A DNA stretch of 5,553 bases, taken from the NCBI GenBank assembly GCA_938044295.1, contig CALIRC010000090.1:1-5553 (forward strand), given 5' to 3'. The notes beneath the pieces were generated by a model that had not been told where the DNA came from, did no database searches, and was given only the letters and a program-made list of their open reading frames with translations. The translations under genes and the position numbers were made by a program. The stretch is from Minisyncoccota bacterium (GTDB lineage Bacteria; Patescibacteriota; Minisyncoccia; Moranbacterales; GCA-2747515). Positions 4,965-5,553 of this stretch are shown piece after piece (within the stretch, counting starts at the first letter, position 1; every line of letters begins with the position of its first letter).

Positions 4965-5171
4965 TTAATTACAGACATCTTTTACATTGAGAAAATATAC
5001 TGGAGAACAGTTTGTGATCCTTTTATGGCACCAAACTAAATCCTCGTATACCCAATTTGGATCATCTGCGATTAGGTTGTCTTTTTTGACTTCCGATACC
5101 CTACAAAAATGGTGTTTGCAGGTATCACTCCAATAACAATAGACAGGTTGTGGGTCAGGATCCACCTTGCA
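4965..5171 (-). pseudogene. Cysteine-rich ORF, probably the frameshifted C-terminus of the upstream surface gene
   Basis: The minus-strand frame is open from the TAG at 5172-5174 to the TAA at 4965. Using the GTG at 5163-5165 it would be 66 residues (begins with VDPDPQPVYCYWSDTCKHHF). It has six cysteines within the GTG-started product, several aromatic residues and no signal peptide, so as it stands it could not reach the oxidising outside of the cell, where cysteine-rich proteins usually act. No promoter or Shine-Dalgarno is seen. A neighbouring frame supplies a natural-looking lead-in (NENSKSLYTSNGEICSAR, about 5165-5222). I do not recognise the family. It may be a genuine small protein, but a fragment of the Ig-domain gene at 5214-5553 is more likely. 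Confidence 0.4.
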
Positions 5172-5213
5172 CTACAGATCTCTCCGTTGCTAGTGTATAG
5201 GCTCTTACTATTT

Positions 5214-5553
5214 TCATTGTGGCGATGCTATTGCTTCAGCAACTGTAAAACTATAAACATTAACACGCGATGTGATTGTATTTGCATCGAAAACTCTAAA
5301 TTCATAGGTGCCAGGTATAGATGGCGCTAAATACTCCACAGTGACAATATCGTCCGTTTTTGTGATACGGCTATTACTTTTATTGAGATAGATCCAATTG
5401 CCAGCATATTCTATATCAGCTTGATTCGCTTCATATAGTGCAATCCATGCATCATTACCTTGCAAAGTTGTGCTTGTGTCGACTGTAACATTAAAATTAC
5501 TTCCTACTATGACAGTAGAAGGGGTTGTAATTATTGAAGACGGTGGTGATGTT
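5214..5553 (-). CDS. C-terminus of a surface protein with an Ig-like domain (5' end beyond the window)
   Basis: The minus-strand frame is open from the right edge to the TGA at 5214-5216, giving 112 whole codons of a longer protein. It starts in a Ser/Thr/Pro linker (TSPPSSIITTPSTVIVGSN) and continues as one beta-sandwich domain: NFNVTVDTSTTLQGNDAWIA, LYEANQADIEYAGNWIYLN, then VEYLAPSIPGTYEFRVFDAN and a last strand NVYSFTVAEAIASPQ. The pattern DAWIALY...W.Y......PGTYEFR is typical of Ig-like modules in bacterial secreted enzymes and adhesins, usually near the C-terminus. The catalytic or adhesive part, if any, lies outside the window. The stop falls just after the domain, and protein-like sequence goes on in shifted frames, so the reading frame may be broken here. 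A TTG at 5463-5465 could be mistaken for a start; it is inside the domain. Confidence 0.75.
   Translation of the reverse strand, partial: TSPPSSIITTPSTVIVGSNFNVTVDTSTTLQGNDAWIALYEANQADIEYAGNWIYLNKSNSRITKTDDIVTVEYLAPSIPGTYEFRVFDANTITSRVNVYSFTVAEAIASPQ

Noticed and set aside
5109..5330. 73-codon plus-strand frame
   Set aside because: It overlaps the Ig-domain and Cys-rich frames, which are more protein-like, and shows no domain.
1..5553. UGA read as glycine (Gracilibacteria-type code)
   Set aside because: No in-frame UGA occurs in 638 codons of lysS or in greA, and the FN3, pilin-like and Ig-domain ORFs end in UGA at sensible domain boundaries.
1..5553. CRISPR array, tRNA or rRNA gene, insertion sequence with transposase
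   Set aside because: No regularly spaced repeats, no cloverleaf or rRNA-like sequence, and no transposase-like frame was found on either strand.

Overview
The window is AT-rich bacterial DNA. Every well-supported gene lies on the minus strand, so transcription runs from high to low coordinates. Likely source: a small-genome, uncultivated bacterium of the Patescibacteria (CPR) type. The grounds are indirect: short monocistronic genes with their own promoters, mostly no Shine-Dalgarno sequence, a lysyl-tRNA synthetase with an added C-terminal domain, a tiny type IV pilin-like protein, and small exported beta-sandwich proteins. The UGA=Gly code of Gracilibacteria/Absconditabacteria is unlikely, because lysS and greA contain no in-frame UGA and three ORFs end in UGA. 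The phylum is an inference.

Left half (1-2660), housekeeping: lysS runs off the left edge. Upstream of it is greA, with an intrinsic terminator between the two genes whose T-tract overlaps the lysS -35 box. greA appears to have two promoters, a proximal one with a perfect TATAAT and a distal one at 2632-2660 with a near-consensus TTGACA-17-TATACT.

Middle (2661-4010): an intergenic stretch without a recognisable gene, then a strong hairpin terminator, then a 134-residue membrane-anchored protein made of 11- and 7-residue amphipathic repeats grouped in 29-residue units (LEA/YtxH-like). Next come a short plus-strand coding remnant resembling the end of an Ig-like domain, a hairpin terminator, and a 103-residue cysteine-rich type IV pilin-like protein with a textbook promoter and the only clear Shine-Dalgarno in the window.

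Right part (4011-5553), cell-surface module: a 131-residue exported single-FN3-domain protein, a small cysteine-rich ORF, and the C-terminus of a larger protein with an Ig-like domain that runs off the right edge. Beyond the stops of the FN3 and Ig ORFs the minus strand carries further protein-like segments in shifted frames (4288-4478 and 4965-5230). This suggests the surface genes are decayed or frameshifted, while the long lysS and greA frames are intact. A two-stem inverted repeat and a G8 homopolymer lie in the gene-poor stretch at 4141-4270.

The most notable items are the LysS-DUF2000-like fusion, the 29-residue repeat protein, the three-arm repeat at the greA terminator, and the chain of broken surface-protein frames. 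No complete new multigene system is evident.
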